Shown here one piece after another: positions 5,705-7,092 of a DNA stretch of 7,092 nt. Numbering within the stretch: the first letter of the stretch is position 1; the number at the start of each line of letters is the position of its first letter. Source of the stretch: CALJIC01 sp039805565. GTDB taxonomy: Bacteria; Chloroflexota; Chloroflexia; Chloroflexales; Roseiflexaceae. The stretch is taken from positions 1-7,092 of the forward strand of contig JBDLTZ010000313.1 of assembly GCA_039805565.1 (NCBI GenBank), read 5' to 3'. Under the pieces are notes generated by a model. That model was given only the letters and a program-made list of their open reading frames with translations. It did not search any database and was not told the origin of the DNA. Position numbers and translations under genes: made by a program.

Positions 5705-5706
5705 AA
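5689..5706. repeat. 18-bp palindrome over the P2 -10, possible operator
   Basis: TTACTA and TAGTAA are perfect 6-bp arms around a 6-bp spacer. The right arm covers most of the -10 hexamer. A protein bound here would block RNA polymerase at P2. The binding protein is unknown, and AT-rich arms of this length have some chance of arising at random. Confidence 0.45.
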
Positions 5707-5719
5707 CGCGGGGTATAAC

Positions 5720-5737
5720 TGGGGTGCCAAGCACGCG
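5720..5737 (+). repeat. shared 18-nt element, copy B (rpoD leader)
   Basis: This copy matches the element at 1569-1586 at 17 of 18 positions. Here it lies about 10 nt after the predicted P2 start and supplies the 5' side of the leader's closing stem. Confidence 0.55.
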
Positions 5738-5758
5738 TCCCTCTTACGAGAGCACCTC

Positions 5759-5800
5759 TGGGGCTTAGAGTAGCTGCTGGCTCTCAGCCCCATCTTGTTG
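5759..5800 (+). terminator. strong leader hairpin, possible attenuator
   Basis: TGGGGCT (5759-5765) pairs with AGCCCCA (5786-5792), then after one mismatch AGAG (5767-5770) pairs with CTCT (5781-5784), closing a 10-nt loop. The following ATCTTGTT is only moderately T-rich, so termination would be partial at best. If real, it would release an RNA of about 90 nt from P2. Confidence 0.3.
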
Positions 5801-5840
5801 CCTAAAAAAGGCACATCTCCAGTGCACCGATCACGTAAGC

Positions 5841-5871
5841 CGACCTGCCGCCTCGCCGCCTTGACAGGTCG
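5841..5871 (+). other. hairpin just before the sigma-factor start codon
   Basis: CGACCTG (5841-5847) and CAGGTCG (5865-5871) are perfect 7-bp arms with a 17-nt loop. The 3' arm covers the only Shine-Dalgarno-like bases (AGGT at 5866-5869) before the ATG at 5878, so folding could hide the ribosome site for that start and favour the ATG at 5902. Confidence 0.35.
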
Positions 5872-5877
5872 TGTATT

Positions 5878-7083
5878 ATGTCATCAAGAAAGCCAGGATC
5901 AATGACCACCACGATAGGAGCGACCGCGCTACAGGAGTGGGCGCAGATGCTTGAGCAATTGCTCGAGATGGCCCGAGCGCAGGGCTACCTCACCTACAGC
6001 GATATCCTCGAAGCACTTCCCCAGCCGGAGCACCATGTCGCCGATGTCGACCAGCTTTACGCAGCCCTCCAAGCTGAGGGCATTCGCGTCGTTGAGTCAC
6101 CGGCCGAGATAGCCGAGCCCCCCCCTACTGTCGAAGAGGAGCTGCTCTCAGAGCTCCCGGACCTCACCGATGTCGCCCTAGATGACCCCGTGCGCATGTA
6201 CCTGCAGGAGATCGGGCAGGTGCCGCTGCTGTCTGCCGAGCAGGAGGTTGTGCTCGCCAAGCAGATGGAGGCCGGCCACCGCGCCCGCTGCGTGCTTGAG
6301 CGCGAGGAGTACACCGGCTGGCAGGAGCGGCTGCACTGTGAGCAGCAGGTCGCCCGAGGAATCGACGCCCGGCAGCACCTCATCCAGGCGAACCTGCGGC
6401 TCGTGGTAAGCATTGCCAAGAAGTACACCTCGTACGGCCTGACAATGATGGACTTGGTGCAGGAGGGCAACATCGGCCTGATGCGCGCGGTCGAGAAGTT
6501 CGACTACACCAAGGGCCACAAGTTCTCCACCTACGCCACGTGGTGGATCCGGCAGGCGATCACCCGCGCTATCGCAGACCAGAGCCGCACTATCCGGCTC
6601 CCTGTGCACATGGGCGAGGCGATCAGCCAGGTGAAGCGCACCTCGCATAAACTCCAGCAGACGATGCAGCGCGAGCCGACGCCCGAGGAGATCGCTGACG
6701 CGATGGGGATTAGCTCGACCAAGGTGCGCCGTACGCTCGAGGCCTCGATGCACCCGCTCTCGCTCGAGATGCCTGTCGGGCAGGAGGGTGAGGGGCGCAT
6801 GGGCGACTTCATCGAGGATGACCGCATCTCCACTCCTGCGGAGGCCGCCGCAACCTCGATGCTGCGCGAGCAGCTCGAGGAGGTGCTCCAGAAGCTGCCC
6901 GAGCGCGAGCGCAAGATCATCCAGCTGCGCTACGGCCTGAAGGATGGCCGCTACCGGACACTCGAGGAGGTCGGCGTCGAGTTCGGCATTACCCGCGAGC
7001 GTATCCGCCAGATCGAGGCGGTGGCCCTGCGTAAGCTCCGCCACCCGCACCTCGGTAAGAAGCTGCGCGGCTACCTTGACTAA
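5878..7083 (+). CDS. rpoD: group-1 (housekeeping-type) RNA polymerase sigma-70 factor
   Basis: A 401-aa primary-type sigma factor (RpoD/SigA). A short region 1.1-like domain is at about 20-75 (EQLLEMARAQGYLTYSDI). Region 1.2 is at 100-133 (DDPVRMYLQEIGQVPLLS). Region 2 is at 165-244, with NLRLVVSIAKKYTSYG and the -10-recognising FSTYATWWIRQAI...RTIRLPVH. Region 3 is at 245-322. Region 4 is at 330-390, with the -35-binding helix-turn-helix TLEEVGVEFGITRERIRQIE at 361-380 and the end HLGKKLRGYLD. Possession of region 1.1 and near-consensus 2.4 and 4.2 support group 1, but Chloroflexota can carry several close paralogues, so an alternative group-2 role cannot be excluded. The non-conserved spacer seen between 1.2 and 2 in E. 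coli is short here. The ATG at 5902 (eight codons in, preceded by AGGA) is an alternative start. Transcription is probably from P1 and P2, through a structured leader. Confidence 0.93.
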   Translation: MSSRKPGSMTTTIGATALQEWAQMLEQLLEMARAQGYLTYSDILEALPQPEHHVADVDQLYAALQAEGIRVVESPAEIAEPPPTVEEELLSELPDLTDVALDDPVRMYLQEIGQVPLLSAEQEVVLAKQMEAGHRARCVLEREEYTGWQERLHCEQQVARGIDARQHLIQANLRLVVSIAKKYTSYGLTMMDLVQEGNIGLMRAVEKFDYTKGHKFSTYATWWIRQAITRAIADQSRTIRLPVHMGEAISQVKRTSHKLQQTMQREPTPEEIADAMGISSTKVRRTLEASMHPLSLEMPVGQEGEGRMGDFIEDDRISTPAEAAATSMLREQLEEVLQKLPERERKIIQLRYGLKDGRYRTLEEVGVEFGITRERIRQIEAVALRKLRHPHLGKKLRGYLD

Positions 7084-7092
7084 GGGTTGAGG

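Larger units (their letters stand above)
5711..5828 (+). ncRNA. structured leader or small RNA upstream of the sigma-factor gene
   Basis: Starting at the predicted P2 start, the sequence can fold into a closed multi-hairpin RNA. The closing stem pairs 5718-5723 with 5818-5823 (one G-U) and, after a 3-nt bulge, 5724-5728 with 5810-5814, 11 bp in all. Inside are CTCT/AGAG around a TACG (UNCG-type) tetraloop at 5741-5752 and a strong hairpin at 5759-5792. Competing pairings exist: AGAG (5749-5752) with CTCT at 5756-5759, GGTGC (5723-5727) with GCACC at 5752-5756, and TGCCT/AGGCA (5799-5803 with 5809-5813) against the closing stem. I do not recognise a known riboswitch class. It may be a cis leader with alternative folds or a separate small RNA. 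Confidence 0.45.
5443..5877. other. pyrF/rpoD divergent regulatory region
   Basis: A 435-bp non-coding stretch, visibly more AT-rich than its neighbours, between the pyrF and sigma-factor starts. It holds the pyrF promoter, two tandem sigma promoters, a DnaA-box-like cluster, a LexA-type box, a palindrome over one -10, and a structured leader. I see no small gene in it. Confidence 0.8.

Noticed and set aside
5799..5813. TGCCT/AGGCA hairpin with an A6 run as a terminator for minus-strand transcripts
   Set aside because: On the minus strand the T-run lies in the loop, not after the stem, so it cannot act as an intrinsic terminator. No minus-strand gene ends here.
5861..5879. TTGACA at 5861-5866 with TATTAT at 5874-5879 as a third sigma-factor promoter
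   Set aside because: The spacing is only 7 bp and no -10-like hexamer is found 16-18 bp downstream. TTGACA here is better explained as part of a hairpin arm.
6178..7050. Minus-strand open frame opposite the sigma factor (290 codons)
   Set aside because: Leu/His-rich mirror of a strongly conserved sigma-70 gene, with no start signal.

Overview
The window looks like chromosomal DNA from a GC-rich bacterium, most probably a member of the Chloroflexota. This is an inference from the style of the proteins: a short group-1 sigma factor, a type-2 PyrF, SmpB, a stand-alone Clp-type AAA+ ATPase, and a membrane protein I cannot place. I see no transposase, integrase, phage gene, CRISPR array, tRNA or rRNA, so nothing marks it as a mobile region.

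Layout. A Clp/ClpC-D2-like AAA+ ATPase (minus strand, left end) is divergent from an OmpR-family response regulator (plus strand), with a control region of about 370 bp between them. The response regulator converges on a minus-strand block in the order pyrF, a four-helix membrane protein of unknown function, and smpB. smpB has its own extended -10 promoter in the 57-bp gap before it. pyrF is divergent from a housekeeping-type sigma factor (rpoD/sigA) on the plus strand, separated by 435 bp.

The most interesting part is the pyrF/rpoD intergenic region. From left to right it holds a pyrF promoter, a first sigma promoter (TTGCAA, 17 bp, TGaTAGAAT), a perfect 10-bp inverted repeat that starts a cluster of five DnaA-box-like 9-mers, a GAAC-N4-GTTC LexA-type box, a second sigma promoter (TTGACT, 18 bp, TATAGT) whose -10 lies inside an 18-bp palindrome, and a leader of about 120 nt that can fold into a closed multi-hairpin RNA with competing pairings. 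An 18-nt element at the start of that leader recurs with one mismatch in the leader of the response regulator. The sequence therefore suggests that sigma factor synthesis is tied to replication and DNA-damage signals, and perhaps co-regulated with the response regulator. All regulatory calls were made by eye and are hypotheses.

How the genes may fit together. The sigma factor directs transcription, SmpB rescues stalled ribosomes with tmRNA (not in this window), PyrF makes UMP, and the AAA+ protein carries an IGF loop that suggests docking to ClpP. SmpB-tagged proteins are Clp substrates in other bacteria, but the link within this window is only suggestive.
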